Positions 16,721 through 25,210 are shown, counted from the stretch's first letter. The stretch: 41,013 nucleotides of DNA from Methylomonas rosea (GCF_024505055.1 NZ_JANIBL010000046.1:1-41013), one strand, 5' to 3'. The notes: generated from the sequence alone by a model not told the origin. Numbers and translations are program-made.

Positions 16721-17860
16721 TTAAGCGGCCGCGAAGCCGTCTACTTGCTCACGGGGTATTTGCAGGCCGATTAGTTTTTCAACTAAGCGCAAGGCCTGAT
16801 ATTCATCTTGCGATACCAGCGAAACCGCTTGGCCGTTTTGTCCGGCCCGGCCGGTTCTACCGATGCGGTGTACATAATCGGCGGAGGAGCGCGGTAATTC
16901 AAAATTAACCACATGCGGCAATTGGGCGATATCGATGCCGCGTGCTGCCACGTCGGTGGCAACCAACACGCGAATGTCACCGGCTTTGAAACCCGCCAAA
17001 GCGCTGGTTCTGGCGCCCTGACTTTTATTGCCGTGAATCGCGGCAGCCTTGATATTGGCAATGTTCAGCTTTTCGGTGAGTTTGTTCGCGCCGTGCTTGG
17101 TACTGGTAAACACCAGTACTTGTTGCCAGTCTTTGGTTTTCACCAAGTGGGTCAACAAGGCGGTTTTCGCGGTTTTGCTGACCGTATAAACCCGTTGATC
17201 TATGGTATCGGCGGCGGCATTTTCGACCGCTACTTCGATTTTGACCGGATTAACCAGTAAATCGCCGGTCAACTTGCGGATGTCTGCAGAAAAAGTCGCT
17301 GAAAACAACAGGTTTTGGCGCTTTTTCGGCAGCATGGCCAGGATTTTGCGAATGTCTTTGATAAAGCCCATGTCCAACATGCGGTCGGCTTCGTCCAGCA
17401 CCAACATTTCCACTTTATCCAGCTTCACGGCGTTTTGACTGACCAAGTCCAGCAGACGCCCTGGGGTTGCGGTCAGAATGTCCACACCACCGCGTAGCCG
17501 CATCATTTGCGGATTGATTTTTACGCCGCCGAATACGACTTCGGACTTTAAGCGCGGTTGCTGATGCGCGCCGTATTTGGCAACGGATTCGCCAACTTGC
17601 GCGGCCAGTTCTCGCGTAGGAGTCAGGATCAGTGCGCGCACTGGCCGATTTCGGCCATAGTCAGTTTGCGCCAAACGGTGCAAGATCGGTAAGGTAAAGC
17701 CGGCGGTTTTACCAGTGCCGGTTTGCGCGGCGGCGAGTAAATCGCGGCCGGTTAATACGGCGGGAATGGCTTTACTTTGAATAGGGGTAGGGGTGGTGTA
17801 GCCGGAATCGGCAATAGCTTTTATTAAAGCCTCGGATAAACCGAGATTGGAAAATGGCAT
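16721..17860 (-). CDS. rhlE: DEAD-box RNA helicase, RhlE type
   Basis: This is an ATP-dependent RNA helicase of 379 residues. The Q motif lies in [14 protein letters not shown] (20-33), Walker A is AQTGTGKT (45-52), then [26 protein letters not shown] and SATF in the first RecA domain, and [21 protein letters not shown] and [10 protein letters not shown] in the second. The opening [14 protein letters not shown] is typical of RhlE, which acts in ribosome assembly and RNA turnover. The protein stops about 35 residues after the HRIGRTGR motif, without the long basic tail of usual RhlE. I chose the ATG at 17860 because the upstream 40 codons do not look like family sequence. Confidence 0.93.
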   Translation of the reverse strand: MPFSNLGLSEALIKAIADSGYTTPTPIQSKAIPAVLTGRDLLAAAQTGTGKTAGFTLPILHRLAQTDYGRNRPVRALILTPTRELAAQVGESVAKYGAHQQPRLKSEVVFGGVKINPQMMRLRGGVDILTATPGRLLDLVSQNAVKLDKVEMLVLDEADRMLDMGFIKDIRKILAMLPKKRQNLLFSATFSADIRKLTGDLLVNPVKIEVAVENAAADTIDQRVYTVSKTAKTALLTHLVKTKDWQQVLVFTSTKHGANKLTEKLNIANIKAAAIHGNKSQGARTSALAGFKAGDIRVLVATDVAARGIDIAQLPHVVNFELPRSSADYVHRIGRTGRAGQNGQAVSLVSQDEYQALRLVEKLIGLQIPREQVDGFAAA

Positions 17861-18065
17861 TAAGGGTCTCAATGGGAAAAATGATGGGAGAAATCTTTGA
17901 TCGGCAGTGCGGTCACGATGTCCACCCGGGGACTTAGGGATTACAACTTGAAGATGAATTTCCAGCGGCCAGTCTATCACGGTTACTGGTTTAAGGTTAG
18001 TAAAGCCGTGTTAGCTTGATTGGGCGGCTGATTGCGGCGGTGAAATTGATGCGCAAAATCGGTTT

Positions 18066-18431
18066 TCAAATAGCCAAAATGGCCAGTTCGATCGCTATCT
18101 CGCCGATTGTTTCCGCGGCGCCCAAATGGTTGGCAATACGTATGTCGATTTGCGGATGGGTGTCGCGAATCCTTTGCACTTGTTCGGGAATATCGATGCT
18201 GACGTGGCGTCCCGCTGACAGGAAATAAGGCATCACGACAATTTGCCGGGCGCCCAGGGTTATTTGTTGCGTTAAGGCTTGCGCGATAGATGGCTCGGCG
18301 ATTTCCAGAAATGCACAGTCGATTGCTGCGAAGCAGTTTGTCATCAGCCGCAGTTGTTTAGTCAATTCGCGGATTTCCAGGTTGGAATCCTCCCGACGGC
18401 TACCGTGTGCCACCACCAACAAATGTGTCAC
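18066..18431 (-). CDS. CbiX/SirB-type chelatase family protein
   Basis: The 121-residue protein is a single-domain member of the CbiX family, whose members insert cobalt, iron or nickel into sirohydrochlorin. The opening LLVVAHGSRREDSN contains the metal-binding histidine (H9) and the family's HGSR motif; a second ligand region is VMPYFLSAGRHVSIDIP, with FLSAGRH also diagnostic. Length matches the small, homodimeric archaeal-type and bacterial CbiX-short forms. It is the last gene of a three-gene minus-strand operon, 9 bases after the SOUL lipoprotein gene, a context that suggests tetrapyrrole handling. Confidence 0.85.
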   Translation of the reverse strand: MTHLLVVAHGSRREDSNLEIRELTKQLRLMTNCFAAIDCAFLEIAEPSIAQALTQQITLGARQIVVMPYFLSAGRHVSIDIPEQVQRIRDTHPQIDIRIANHLGAAETIGEIAIELAILAI

Positions 18432-18440
18432 CGGAGTGCC

Positions 18441-19058
18441 TTATTCGATATCGATATGGATTTCATTGCGGCGCAAGACGGGTAAAGTCCAAGGCGGATC
18501 GTATGCCGCCGAACGCGGGGCAGACAAGGGTGTGAGCTTTTGTTGTTCGAGCCAGGCCATCAATAGTTGGCTTTTTTCGTTAATTTTTTCCAGGTTCAGG
18601 CTGCCGGAATAGCGCAACACCGCGACTTTTTTTGCGGGTAAGGCTTTAACAGTAACTTGGGGGTCGATTGGTGTCGGTAAGGTCTCGAGACTGTAGCCCG
18701 CCGGCATCACGAAAGCCATTGTCCATTTGTTATCGACGGCTTGCTGCAACACAGGTGCGGTCATCGCAATTTGTTCGCCGGCATTTTCGCGAAATACCGG
18801 GGCGGTCATAGCCATCTGCTGTTTTTGCTGATTGCCACCAAAAATATAGCCCGCCAAGCGATTGAAACCAATATTGCCGGCTTGCGCGTAATCCGCGTCT
18901 ATGACGGTTTCAGCGATCAACAGGGGCGGATACTGTCTGATTTGCAGGTCTCCTTGTTCGGAGAGCAATTGATATTGCGGTTCGGCGCTGCTTCTAATAC
19001 CCACCACCGTGCATCCAGTCAAAATCAGGCTGCTGATCAGGGCTAATGGGTTTTTCAT
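18441..19058 (-). CDS. SOUL family haem-binding lipoprotein
   Basis: The 205-residue product starts with a lipoprotein signal, LISSLILTGC, with the lipidated cysteine at position 16, so it is anchored to a membrane facing the periplasm. The mature part is a SOUL domain: YQLLSEQGDLQIRQYPPLLIAET, FNRLAGYIFGGNQQKQQMAMTAPV, then IAMTAPVLQ and WTMAFVMPAGYSLETLPTP. The repeated M-A-M-T-A-P-V signature is diagnostic. SOUL/p22HBP proteins bind haem or other tetrapyrroles. The gene lies 24 bases after the DCC-family gene and 9 before the CbiX-like gene; pairing of a tetrapyrrole-binding lipoprotein with a tetrapyrrole chelatase makes biological sense. Confidence 0.9.
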   Translation of the reverse strand: MKNPLALISSLILTGCTVVGIRSSAEPQYQLLSEQGDLQIRQYPPLLIAETVIDADYAQAGNIGFNRLAGYIFGGNQQKQQMAMTAPVFRENAGEQIAMTAPVLQQAVDNKWTMAFVMPAGYSLETLPTPIDPQVTVKALPAKKVAVLRYSGSLNLEKINEKSQLLMAWLEQQKLTPLSAPRSAAYDPPWTLPVLRRNEIHIDIE

Positions 19059-19082
19059 AGGATACTTTCTCGTAAAACAGGG

Positions 19083-19499
19083 TCATGTTTTTCCATGCCC
19101 GGAGCGTATGCTGCAATGTGCATCTTGACAGGCTTTGGCGCCGAACCAGGCCCCGAGACCTAAACGGTGTCGGGCAAACCAGGCATAGAGTATATCGAAT
19201 AGCTGTCTTAGTAGCGGCCAGCGGGTAGGAGCCATCAGCCATCCCAATCCGACAGCGCTGTAGGCAGCGTAAAACACCGGCATGCCCTTAATAAGGCGGC
19301 CATCGACGCATACGCCATGGATTTCCGCCATCAATTCGTCCAGCGATTTGCCATAGTGCGCCGGATTGAAACCCTCGGCGTGAATATCTTGCAAACCCAG
19401 TTTGTTTTGCTTGTTTCGCGACCGCAACCACGCCACTTCCTTCCGGCAAATGGGGCAGTGGCCATCGTAAAGCAGAGTGAATTCGTGTTTGCTGTTCAT
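19083..19499 (-). CDS. DCC family thiol-disulfide oxidoreductase-like protein (DUF393)
   Basis: The 138-residue protein belongs to the DUF393 group named for its D-x-x-C-x-x-C motif, here YDGHCPICRKEV with C15 and C18 near the N-terminus. Further family marks are the ISDI-like LQDIHAEGFNP, the GVCVDGRLIKGMPVF block and the Trp-rich LGWLMAPTRWPLLRQLFDILYAWFARHR. Members are predicted thiol-disulfide oxidoreductases, but few have been tested. I chose the ATG at 19499 because the motif then falls at the usual place; the frame is open 24 codons upstream. It is the first gene of the operon with the SOUL and CbiX-like genes. Two additional cysteines (CQDAHC) lie near the end. Confidence 0.87.
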   Translation of the reverse strand: MNSKHEFTLLYDGHCPICRKEVAWLRSRNKQNKLGLQDIHAEGFNPAHYGKSLDELMAEIHGVCVDGRLIKGMPVFYAAYSAVGLGWLMAPTRWPLLRQLFDILYAWFARHRLGLGAWFGAKACQDAHCSIRSGHGKT

Positions 19500-19639
19500 C
19501 GTGATGCTCTGGGAAATGGCGCTATCCGGCTTGAGAGACTGCGACTGCCATATTGATTCACAGTCATGCAAGTGCTTATTGGTTTGTATTCTAAGTTCAC
19601 CATTTTTGCGCAGCTTATATTTCCTGGCTTCGGGTTTCG

Positions 19640-19701
19640 CAAAAAAGTCCCCTCGCGATGCGGGGCCCGCGCAGTCGGCGAGATACTCGCATCGAAGGGG
19701 A
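19640..19701 (-). terminator. Rho-independent terminator of element B
   Basis: On the minus strand, TCCCCTTCGATGCG pairs with CGCATCGCGAGGGGA (plus-strand limits 19648-19701), followed by CTTTTTT. It comes directly after the stop of a 44-codon frame and 149 bases before the dcc start, so it either ends an unknown minus-strand RNA or works as an attenuator for the dcc operon. Confidence 0.75.
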
Positions 19702-19836
19702 TTATGGGCTATGGAGCACCCCTCTGAGGACGGAACGTGTGTCAGGAATCAACAAACTTAGCACTTCGGAATCTACCAGCAGATGCGGCGTAAGCAAGGG
19801 GGCAAATGCTAAAAAACGGTAGGGTGATCTCGTCAT
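19702..19836 (-). other. Element B: region related to element A, with a 44-codon frame
   Basis: Between 19744 and 19798 this stretch shares with 16520-16581 the sequence GCTGGTAGATTC, a CTTGCTT exactly 11 bases away, and a looser block reading CG.AGTG...AGTTT...TTCCT. In this copy an ATG at 19836 opens 44 codons (MTRSPYRFLAF... to VLRGVLHSP) that stop at 19702, exactly where the terminator hairpin begins. The ribosome-binding site is weak (GAG at 3-4 bases). Element A does not keep the same peptide, except for LVDS. A structured RNA or a repeat with incidental coding therefore looks more likely than a conserved gene. Confidence 0.4.
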
Positions 19837-19891
19837 ATTCTCGCTTTAGAGGCGGTAAAGGCGAATCGGCGTTTTCGTTTAACGAACTATG

Positions 19892-19925
19892 AACAGGCTA
19901 TCCAGGCAATAGTTCCTGTTTTATT
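19892..19925 (+). terminator. Terminator-like hairpin upstream of the 19991/20037 short frames
   Basis: AACAGG-CTAT pairs with ATAG-TT-CCTGTT, followed by TTATTGTTT. It could be a weak terminator or an attenuator in the leader of the short plus-strand frames. Confidence 0.35.
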
Positions 19926-19990
19926 GTTTACCAAAAAGGAATTATGAATAATGTAAATGGCTAATTGTAAATTTTCGACAGGGGATTATA

Positions 19991-20053
19991 GTGAAGTCGT
20001 CCTTTAAATCGACTGCAAACGGTCAAGGCGGAACGGATGAACGCTCCAGGTAA
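19991..20053 (+). CDS. Possible 20-aa leader peptide
   Basis: A GTG at 19991 has AGGGGA 4-5 bases upstream, a strong ribosome-binding site, and opens 20 codons (KSSFKSTANGQGGTDERSR after the start). The frame overlaps the next short gene by 17 bases, an arrangement seen with translational coupling. No homologue comes to mind. Confidence 0.3.
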   Translation: MKSSFKSTANGQGGTDERSR

Positions 20054-20198
20054 TTTTAGGAAAGACAGTACTGCCGGTATTCAGTTTGCTACCGGTATTT
20101 TGAAATTTTCGGTGGGTGAGTTTGTGATATCGACGCTTTTGTTCGGTGCCGCGTTCATTTGCAGTACTTCGATTTTGTTGGACCCGCTAGTGCTTTAA
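20037..20198 (+). CDS. 53-aa small membrane protein
   Basis: This frame runs from an ATG at 20037 to a TAA at 20198. AAGG lies 9 bases upstream, and the start overlaps the end of the 20-codon frame. The peptide has a polar N-terminal part (NAPGNFRKDSTAG) and one hydrophobic segment (about 28-48: EFVISTLLFGAAFICSTSILL), which suggests a single-pass membrane protein. It is followed 57 bases later by a strong terminator in the same direction, which supports a real transcript. Family unknown. Confidence 0.45.
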   Translation: MNAPGNFRKDSTAGIQFATGILKFSVGEFVISTLLFGAAFICSTSILLDPLVL

Positions 20199-20255
20199 GT
20201 TTTATGTGTGACCTCCCTCGTTGTTAAGCAGTGACTCCGGCGCTGCACACTCTAT

Positions 20256-20291
20256 AGCCTCTATCGTTGTATTCGGTAGAGGCTTTTTTTA
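20256..20291 (+). terminator. Rho-independent terminator
   Basis: AGCCTCTATCG pairs with CGGTAGAGGCT (one wobble) around a TTGTATT loop and is followed by seven T's. The only plus-strand genes it can serve are the short frames at 19991-20198. Confidence 0.85.
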
Positions 20292-20305
20292 TTTACATCG
20301 AAAGA

Positions 20306-20380
20306 CTATTTGCACCGTACGCGGTAAATGGCGTAGCCGGCAAAAGCCATGGTTAGAAGGTAAATTGTCACTGTAATCAT
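20306..20380 (-). CDS. 24-aa single-pass membrane peptide
   Basis: An ATG at 20380 preceded by CCAGGAG at a 6-base spacing opens 24 codons: MITVTIYLLTMAFAGYAIYR followed by VRCK. The sequence is one hydrophobic helix with a short basic C-terminal tail, the form of bacterial micro-membrane proteins that serve as subunits or regulators of larger membrane complexes (CydX and KdpF are examples of the class, not matches). It has no neighbour on its strand within 500 bases, so its partner is unknown. Confidence 0.5.
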   Translation of the reverse strand: MITVTIYLLTMAFAGYAIYRVRCK

Positions 20381-20748
20381 TTTGTACTCCTGGTTATCTT
20401 TATTGTCGTGCGCCATTTATAACAGAAATCCGGGCACAGAAGCCTACATTTGCGTTGGCAACAGTTTTCGCATGTTAGTGATATTGTGGATGACCGCGGT
20501 TTTCCACAAAAACTGTGGATAAGCTTGTTGGTATGCTGATAAAAGTAAGTGCAAGTCGCTGTATTTACGCAGGCGCTGTCAAATTGGTTAAAAATTGACC
20601 ACGGTTACTTGATTGATCAAGTTGCCGGCACCGGAAATCGATAGCCGCAATACCCATTTGGCGATCAATTTGACGGAAATTTTTCTAAGCCGTTAGCCGC
20701 GCTTCGCCTAGAATGTTCAATCTCCCTAGCAAACTTTCAGGACATGTT
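20381..20748. other. Intergenic region upstream of ppgK with DnaA-box-like sites
   Basis: No gene is seen. It holds the three DnaA-box-like sites listed separately, a perfect 7-2-7 inverted repeat ACTTGATTGATCAAGT (20607-20622) that looks like an operator, and A/T-rich runs between them. ppgK begins after an AGGA site at about 20739-20742. Confidence 0.5.
20485..20522. promoter_or_regulatory. Cluster of three DnaA-box-like 9-mers
   Basis: TGTGGATGA (20485-20493, one mismatch), TTTTCCACA (20500-20508, fits TTWTNCACA) and TGTGGATAA (20514-20522, perfect consensus on the minus strand) stand 6 and 5 bases apart in 38 bases. No dnaA, gidA or parAB gene is near, so this is not an obvious oriC. Confidence 0.5.
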
Positions 20749-21492
20749 ATGCAAATTCTTGGTGTGGATATTGGCGGTTCAGGTATTAAAGGTGCGATTG
20801 TCGATACCTTGACGGGCGAACTGGTTTCGGAACGGCATAGAATCGATACGCCGCAGCCGGCAACACCGGAGGCAGTAGCAGCGGTTCTGGCGCAATTAGT
20901 CTTGCATTTGGGCTGGACTGGACCCGTCGGTTGCGGTTTTCCAGCGGCGATTCAACAGGGCGTGGTGCGCACGGCGGCGAATATATCCAAGACTTTTATC
21001 GGCACCAACATAGATAAATTGTTTTCCGAAGCCACCAACTGCGAGTGCCACAACTTAAACGACGCCGATGCCGCCGGTATCGCGGAAATGCATTTTGGCG
21101 AGGGCGCCGGTCAAGCCGGCGTGGTCTTGTTAATTACCATCGGCACCGGTTTGGGAACCGCGCTGTTTACCGATGGCAACTTGCTACCCAATACGGAACT
21201 GGGGCATGTGTATCTGGAAAATGGTCTGGAGGCCGAGCGCTTCGCATCCGATGCCGCCCGAAAACTGCAAGATTTGGGTTGGAAATCTTGGGGCAATCGT
21301 TTCAATATCTATTTGAATACGATGGAAAAACTGTTCTGGCCCGATCTGATCATTTTGGGCGGCGGTGCGAGTAAAAAATTCGATAAATTTAAAGAGCAAA
21401 TAGCCATAAAAACCCCGGTTAAGCCGGCGGCGTTTTTAAACCAGGCGGGTATTGTCGGCGCGGCGCTGTATGCCAAATCCAAAGTTGTCTGA
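20749..21492 (+). CDS. ppgK: Polyphosphate glucokinase (ROK family)
   Basis: This 247-residue enzyme phosphorylates glucose using polyphosphate, and in many bacteria also ATP. The phosphate-binding loop is [14 protein letters not shown] (about 6-19), followed by [20 protein letters not shown], the sugar-binding and catalytic stretch [18 protein letters not shown], then [29 protein letters not shown] and [14 protein letters not shown]. This combination is typical of PpgK rather than of repressor-type ROK proteins, since there is no DNA-binding domain. I chose the ATG at 20749 because [10 protein letters not shown] is the family start and AGGA precedes it; the upstream 12 codons are not family sequence. 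It is monocistronic. Confidence 0.93.
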   Translation: MQILGVDIGGSGIKGAIVDTLTGELVSERHRIDTPQPATPEAVAAVLAQLVLHLGWTGPVGCGFPAAIQQGVVRTAANISKTFIGTNIDKLFSEATNCECHNLNDADAAGIAEMHFGEGAGQAGVVLLITIGTGLGTALFTDGNLLPNTELGHVYLENGLEAERFASDAARKLQDLGWKSWGNRFNIYLNTMEKLFWPDLIILGGGASKKFDKFKEQIAIKTPVKPAAFLNQAGIVGAALYAKSKVV

Positions 21493-22032
21493 TCGATGGC
21501 ACTTGAGTCCGTAAACCTTGTGAGCAGAAACAGCAAAACAAGGACTTTTTCAAATAGCTGTAGATATTTCCACCCTCGATAAAAATTCTGTTTTCAAGCA
21601 GACTTGACTATCGAATTACCCGCGGTAACCTCTCTCACATGAGGTTGACGGTGGTGAAAAATTCAATTTTTTCCGTGAGCGCAATCAGACAAGATAGTCG
21701 GCAGCCTCATATTTTCCGTATGCTTTAAAAGTTAATTGTTCTGACTTGTTGCATGGCAACCAGCAGGGGATTAGCGCAAATCATGGGTGGTGCTGGTGAC
21801 GCAAGCTTCTAGGTCGGGAGATAGCTAGAGGCCCGTCATCAGTATCATTCCTGGTCTTCATCAATATCCCATAACAACTAAAGTGACTAGCCACCAGTGC
21901 TTCAGCTTGTTTCAAGGCCAAGCGCCTTTACTGCCCAATCCCGCCCGTGTACCATGCTGAGAACTATCGCGCCGATGTGGTTGATGAATGTGCCGGCGCC
22001 GTTATCAACTGCCGACTGAAGCGAGAAAACTC
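21493..22032. other. Gap between ppgK and iorA
   Basis: A probable weak terminator for ppgK lies at 21516-21550 (CCTTGT/ACAAGG, then ACTTTTT). A small hairpin AACCTC/GAGGTT sits at about 21630-21648. No open frame here has a ribosome-binding site. The rest shows nothing I can name, and no known riboswitch pattern was recognised ahead of the molybdoenzyme genes. Confidence 0.4.
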
Positions 22033-22500
22033 ATGACGACGCTTAATATCAACGGTAAAAGCCGCAAGATAAATCTGCCGGCTGACACGCCACTGCTTTG
22101 GGCGCTGCGCGACCAACTGGGTTTGACCGGTACCAAGTACGGTTGCGGCATGGCATTATGCGGCGCCTGCACGGTGCATATCGACGGTGAGCCGACCCGT
22201 GCCTGCGTCACGCCTATTTCGGCTGTGATCGGCAAAAAAATTGTCACTATCGAAGCTATAGAGCAGGATCAGACCGGTAAAAAGGTCCAGGACGCCTGGC
22301 TGAATCTGGGAGTACCGCAATGCGGCTACTGTCAGGCCGGACAAGTCATGGCAGCTACCGCACTGCTGAAACAGCATCCGCAACCCAGCGACGCCGAGAT
22401 TGATAAAGCCATGAGCGGCAATCTGTGCCGCTGCGGCACTTATCCGCGGATTCGCGCCGCGATCAAGCAGGCCGCCGGTTTGCCGGAGGGACAATCATGA
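22033..22500 (+). CDS. iorA: Isoquinoline 1-oxidoreductase-like small subunit, 2x[2Fe-2S]
   Basis: The 155-residue protein is the electron-transfer subunit of a molybdenum hydroxylase. An N-terminal plant-type ferredoxin domain has C38, C43, C46 and C58 ([16 protein letters not shown]...RAC) and the C-terminal helical domain has C97, C100, C132 and C134 (QCGYCQAGQ...[11 protein letters not shown]), the standard two-cluster set. The start at 22033 gives the family opening TTLNINGK; 15 codons upstream are open but out of character. Its stop overlaps the iorB start as ATGA, so the two are translationally coupled. The true substrate is unknown, as the family also includes aldehyde-oxidising and N-heterocycle-hydroxylating members. 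Confidence 0.92.
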   Translation: MTTLNINGKSRKINLPADTPLLWALRDQLGLTGTKYGCGMALCGACTVHIDGEPTRACVTPISAVIGKKIVTIEAIEQDQTGKKVQDAWLNLGVPQCGYCQAGQVMAATALLKQHPQPSDAEIDKAMSGNLCRCGTYPRIRAAIKQAAGLPEGQS

Positions 22501-24854
22501 AAAACTCAGCCGAATTTCTGCTAGCAAATACCGATCAGAGCGCTGCCGACGACGCTTATGTGATCGACAATGTCAGCCGCCGGACTTTTATCAAACAGTT
22601 CGCGTTGAGCGGCTTTGTATTGGCCGTGGGCCTGCCTACGCTGCTCAGAGCGGATGAAACTGCCGAGCCGGCCGCGGCCGGCAAGTTCGGTGCCGATGCA
22701 ATGCCGCACGGCTGGGTGGACAGTCCTCTGGTATTTGTGGCCATTGCCGCCGATGGCGCGGTAAGTATCATCTGTCACCGTTCCGAGATGGGGCAGGGCG
22801 TGCGTACCAGTTTGCCGATGGTGGTGGCCGATGAACTGGAAGCCGATTGGTCCAGGGTGCGTGTCGTGCAAGCGCCCGGCGACGAAAAACGCTTCGGCAA
22901 TCAAGACACCGACGGCTCGCGCAGCATGCGCCACTTTTTTATGCCGATGCGCCGGGCCGGTGCGGCTGCCAGACAAATGCTGGAAGCTGCTGCTGCCGCG
23001 CGCTGGCGCGTGCCGGTAACGGAAGTGCGCGCCGAGCAACACCAAGTGCTGCACGTGCCCAGCGGCAAAACCTTAGGCTACGGCGAACTGGCCAAAGCGG
23101 CGGCAAAACTGCCGGTGCCAGACCGAGATACGTTACGTTTGAAGAATTCGACGGAATTTCGCTACATCGGCAAAGGCCGGCAAGGCGTTTACGATGGCCG
23201 AGATATTGTGACCGGACGCGCCATGTATGGCATCGATACGCAGTTGAAGGGCTTGCTTTATGCCGTAGTGGCGCGGCCTCCGGTGTTGGGCGGCAAGCTG
23301 TTAAAATTTGATGCCAGCGCCGCCCTTAAAGTGCCGGGTGTCGTAAAGATCGTGGAACTGCCAAGCAGTCCGCTACCCGCGGAATTCAATCCGTTGGGTG
23401 GTGTTGCAGTGATTGCCAGCAACACCTGGGCGGCGATTCAGGGCCGCAACGCCTTGAAAATCGAATGGGACAACGGCATCCACGCCAGCTACGATTCGCT
23501 AGCCTACAAAGCCGAACTGGAAGCCGCTGTCCGCCAGCCGGGTAAAGTGGTGCGCCAACAAGGCGATGTCGATGCCGCATTGCAAGGCGCGGTCAAACGC
23601 CTGGAGGCGGAATATTATTTGCCGCATCTGGCCCAAGCGCCGATGGAGCCGCCGGCGGCGACGGCGCGTATAGTCAAGGGACATTGCGAAATCTGGACCT
23701 GCACCCAGGCGCCGCAGTTGACGCGGGATATAGTCGCCAAATGGCTGAAACTGCCGGAAGATAAAGTGACGGTCAACGTAACTTTATTGGGCGGCGGTTT
23801 CGGGCGTAAATCCAAACCCGATTATGTTATCGAAGCGGCTTTGTTATCGCAGGCGATGCAAGGCAAACCGGTGAAACTGACCTGGACCCGCGAGGACGAT
23901 CTGCATCATTCCTATTTCCATACCGTATCCTTGGAGCGGTTGGAAGCGGGTTTGGATGCGCAGGGCAAGCCGGTAGCCTGGCTGCATAGAACCGCGGCGC
24001 CCACTATTTCTTCTACGTTCGGGCCGGACAGCAAGCAACAGATGCCGGTGGAGTTGGGGATGGGCGTGATCAACGTGCCGTTCGCAATCGATAATCTCCG
24101 CATCGAAAATCCCCCGGCTGCGGCGCATACCCGTATCGGCTGGTTTCGCTCGGTGTCCAATATTCCGCATGCCTTTGCCGTGCAGTCCTTTGTCGCTGAA
24201 ATGGCGGCGGCAGCCGGACGCGATCACCGGGATTTTCTGTTGGACATCATCGGTCCGGTGCGGCGTATCGACCCGGCCGGTTTAAACGACACCTGGAATC
24301 ACGGCGAATCGCCCGCGCTTTACCCGGTCGATACCGGTCGTTTACGCCGCGTGATCGAAACGGTGACTCGCGAAGCCGGTTGGGGCCGTCAGCTGGCCAA
24401 GGGCCAAGGCTTGGGACTGGCCGCGCATTACAGCTTCGTAACCTATGTGGCTGTCGTAGTGGAGGTCGCGGTCGATGACGCGGGTAAATTGAGCATCCCT
24501 AGAGTCGATGTGGCTGTCGATTGCGGTCCGCAAGTCAACCCCGAGCGGATTCGCTCGCAGATTGAAGGCGCTTGCATCATGGGTGTCAGTTTGACGACGC
24601 TGGGCGAAATCAGCTTTAAAAACGGCGCGGCCCAGCAGGACAATTTTCACGCGTATCAGCTCACGCGCGTCGACGATGCGCCGCGCGAAATTAAAGTGCA
24701 TTTGCTGCCGTCCGCCGAATTCGATACTCCTTTGGGCGGGGTTGGCGAACCGGGCGTGCCGCCAATTGCGCCGGCGCTGTGCAATGCGATTTTCGCGGCC
24801 ACCGGTCAGCGCATACGGCAATTACCGATACGGGATCAGCTTTTGAAGGATTGA
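22497..24854 (+). CDS. iorB: Isoquinoline 1-oxidoreductase-like large subunit, molybdopterin-binding
   Basis: The 785-residue catalytic subunit belongs to the xanthine oxidase superfamily (COG1529). Near the N-terminus it has a twin-arginine signal, [23 protein letters not shown] (about 22-44), pointing to export of the folded enzyme together with its small subunit. Molybdopterin-binding signatures follow: [22 protein letters not shown], the aldehyde-oxidase a/b hammerhead around [38 protein letters not shown], and near the end [21 protein letters not shown] with the catalytic glutamate (GEPG). GGAGG precedes the ATG, which overlaps the iorA stop. No adjacent cytochrome or maturation (XdhC-like) gene is present in this window. 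Confidence 0.93.
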   Translation: MKNSAEFLLANTDQSAADDAYVIDNVSRRTFIKQFALSGFVLAVGLPTLLRADETAEPAAAGKFGADAMPHGWVDSPLVFVAIAADGAVSIICHRSEMGQGVRTSLPMVVADELEADWSRVRVVQAPGDEKRFGNQDTDGSRSMRHFFMPMRRAGAAARQMLEAAAAARWRVPVTEVRAEQHQVLHVPSGKTLGYGELAKAAAKLPVPDRDTLRLKNSTEFRYIGKGRQGVYDGRDIVTGRAMYGIDTQLKGLLYAVVARPPVLGGKLLKFDASAALKVPGVVKIVELPSSPLPAEFNPLGGVAVIASNTWAAIQGRNALKIEWDNGIHASYDSLAYKAELEAAVRQPGKVVRQQGDVDAALQGAVKRLEAEYYLPHLAQAPMEPPAATARIVKGHCEIWTCTQAPQLTRDIVAKWLKLPEDKVTVNVTLLGGGFGRKSKPDYVIEAALLSQAMQGKPVKLTWTREDDLHHSYFHTVSLERLEAGLDAQGKPVAWLHRTAAPTISSTFGPDSKQQMPVELGMGVINVPFAIDNLRIENPPAAAHTRIGWFRSVSNIPHAFAVQSFVAEMAAAAGRDHRDFLLDIIGPVRRIDPAGLNDTWNHGESPALYPVDTGRLRRVIETVTREAGWGRQLAKGQGLGLAAHYSFVTYVAVVVEVAVDDAGKLSIPRVDVAVDCGPQVNPERIRSQIEGACIMGVSLTTLGEISFKNGAAQQDNFHAYQLTRVDDAPREIKVHLLPSAEFDTPLGGVGEPGVPPIAPALCNAIFAATGQRIRQLPIRDQLLKD

Positions 24855-24864
24855 GGACTTTTCT

Positions 24865-24906
24865 GGATGGCGGCCAGCTAAATTGGCTTGCCATCCCCGG
24901 TTTTTT
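24865..24906 (+). terminator. Terminator after iorAB
   Basis: GGATGGC pairs with GCCATCC (inner CCA/TGG adds to the stem), followed by CCGG and six T's. Confidence 0.7.
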
Positions 24907-25015
24907 GCGGATCGTGACAGCTTAAGTCCGCCGTTTAAAGCTTTGGCAAAACCGGTCGATAACCGGATGCCAGCCGAAACATGGCGGGTACTATTCAATC
25001 CAAAGGAGATAAACC

Positions 25016-25186
25016 ATGTCATCCGTATCGGGAGTAGGTTCAACGCCGTATTTCCCAATCACCAATCAACCTAAACAGCCCGCAGCTAATCAGCAGGTAG
25101 CAACGCCGCCCGTACAAGCTGTTGTGAAAGATGCCGATGGCGATAACGATGCTAGAAAAGGCAGCAAAATCGATACCTATGCCTGA
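25016..25186 (+). CDS. 56-aa small protein with Asp-rich C-terminal motif
   Basis: A near-perfect AAGGAG lies 8 bases before the ATG at 25016, and a Rho-independent terminator follows the stop by 26 bases, so this is a complete one-gene transcription unit. The peptide has a Ser/Gly/Pro/Gln-rich, probably disordered N-terminal part (SSVSGVGSTPYFPITNQP) and ends VVKDADGDNDARKGSKIDTY plus Ala. DADGDND resembles the calcium-binding DxDGDxD loop of EF-hand and thrombospondin type 3 repeats. There is no signal peptide. Short proteins ending in this kind of motif occur in other proteobacteria as far as I recall, without a known function. Confidence 0.7.
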   Translation: MSSVSGVGSTPYFPITNQPKQPAANQQVATPPVQAVVKDADGDNDARKGSKIDTYA

Positions 25187-25210
25187 TAGTGCTAGCGGTT
25201 CCAAGCAGTA

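Noticed and set aside
20485..20522. Calling the DnaA-box cluster the chromosomal origin.
   Set aside because: Only three boxes, no clear AT-rich unwinding repeats and no dnaA, dnaN, gidA or par genes nearby.
21639..21728. Plus-strand 29-codon frame before iorA.
   Set aside because: No ribosome-binding site and no following terminator; likely chance.
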